NCBI GenBank assembly: GCA_947469485.1
Contig: CANIPU010000014.1
Span: 1-64,000, forward strand
From: Chitinophagaceae bacterium
GTDB taxonomy: Bacteria > Bacteroidota > Bacteroidia > Chitinophagales > UBA10324
Length of the DNA stretch: 64,000 bases
Direction: 5' to 3'
The notes beneath the pieces were generated by a model. The model had not been told where the DNA came from. It saw only the letters and a program-made list of their open reading frames with translations, and searched no databases. Below are positions 63,607 through 64,000 of this stretch, in pieces. Within the stretch, counting starts at the first letter, position 1; the number at the start of each line of letters is the position of its first letter. Both the position numbers and the translations under genes were made by a program.

Positions 63607-64000
63607 TGAAGAAATATTTATTGCTGATTTCAGGATTATTCATTTTCCTTTCAAGTATATCCAACGCTCAGTTTTACGGAAACGAATGGATTAATTATAG
63701 TCAGACATATTACAAAATCAAGATTTCGCAGGATGGATTGTATCGTATTACATACGATGTTTTACAACAATATGGAGTTCCTGTATCAAGTGTAAATGGT
63801 GCTGATTTTCAAATTTTTGGACGAGGCCAAGAAGTTCCAATTTATGTCACTACTAATTCAACTTTTGGGAATTCAGATTATATTGAGTTTTATGCTTTAA
63901 AGAATGATGGCTCGCTTGATTCAAATATGTATGCTAATAAAGCTTGGCAAGGAAATGCCCGATTAAGTTTATTTAATGATACTGCTGCTTACTTTTTAAC
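63606..64000 (+). CDS. PorU/C25-type T9SS protein, N-terminus only
   Basis: An ATG overlapping the PorV stop starts a frame open to the window edge (131 codons). The signal peptide is MKKYLLLISGLFIFLSSISNAQ. The mature start has WINYSQTYYKIKISQDGLYRI, TYDVLQQYGVP, FQIFGRGQEVPIY and DYIEFYALKNDG. These are typical of N-terminal domains of PorU (the T9SS sortase) and other C25 gingipain-like proteins. Adjacency to porV favours PorU, but the catalytic domain lies outside the window, so a different C25 protein remains possible. Confidence 0.7.
   Translation, partial: MKKYLLLISGLFIFLSSISNAQFYGNEWINYSQTYYKIKISQDGLYRITYDVLQQYGVPVSSVNGADFQIFGRGQEVPIYVTTNSTFGNSDYIEFYALKNDGSLDSNMYANKAWQGNARLSLFNDTAAYFL

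Overview
The window is AT-rich chromosomal DNA of a Bacteroidota bacterium. Markers of the phylum include a short primary sigma factor lacking region 1.1, TonB-dependent receptors with carboxypeptidase-regulatory N-termini, and an ExbB-ExbD-ExbD-TonB operon. Others are type IX secretion (T9SS) sorting tails, a PorV-like gene next to a PorU-like gene, BshB1 (bacillithiol synthesis), and candidate TAnnTTTG -7 promoter elements with few Shine-Dalgarno sequences. Order and genus cannot be fixed from the sequence alone. I see no rRNA, tRNA, CRISPR, prophage or intact insertion sequence.

Layout. 1-14 kb: a partial secreted protein, topA, a saccharopine-dehydrogenase-like gene, cdd, two large TonB-dependent receptors, rocD, rpe and rpoD. 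14-21 kb: acs with small followers (YdeI-like, DUF983), a lipoprotein, a LolC/E-type permease, a NamZ-type muramidase and fmt. 21.2-22.5 kb: a disturbed stretch. The fmt 3' end carries a 12-G run between two 9-bp direct repeats, followed by a frameshifted T9SS-cargo pseudogene and a coding remnant with three in-frame stops. 22.5-33.6 kb: corA, small envelope proteins, DUF1573, yajC, coaE, maf, a UbiA prenyltransferase, a TonB-like protein, a CruF-like carotenoid protein, a T9SS cargo protein, an L,D-transpeptidase and a universal stress protein. 33.7-39.3 kb: a TonB/ExbBD operon that also encodes a PstS-like lipoprotein, a 61-residue membrane protein and a TPR protein. 39.5-44.3 kb: nuoL-nuoM-nuoN without the rest of complex I. 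44.4-52.1 kb: a large PNGase F-like T9SS protein, a lipid A-type acyltransferase, a fatty acid desaturase and rpsA. 52.2-60 kb: a DUF885 lipoprotein, two adjacent secreted proteins sharing a repeated C-terminal module (one a trypsin-like protease), a YkgJ-type cysteine-cluster protein, and an eight-repeat gliding-motility-type adhesin. 60-64 kb: bshB1, gpx and trxB, then a PorV-like protein overlapping the start of a PorU/C25-like protein cut by the window edge.

Functional threads. One is envelope and secretion: T9SS cargo, PorV/PorU-like proteins, TonB energisation and lipid modification. A second is thiol redox (trxB, gpx, bshB1). A third is housekeeping. The least explained parts are the PNGase F-like protein whose catalytic domain appears split by a roughly 500-residue insertion, the shared module of the 54-56 kb secreted pair, and the poly-G junction at the end of fmt.
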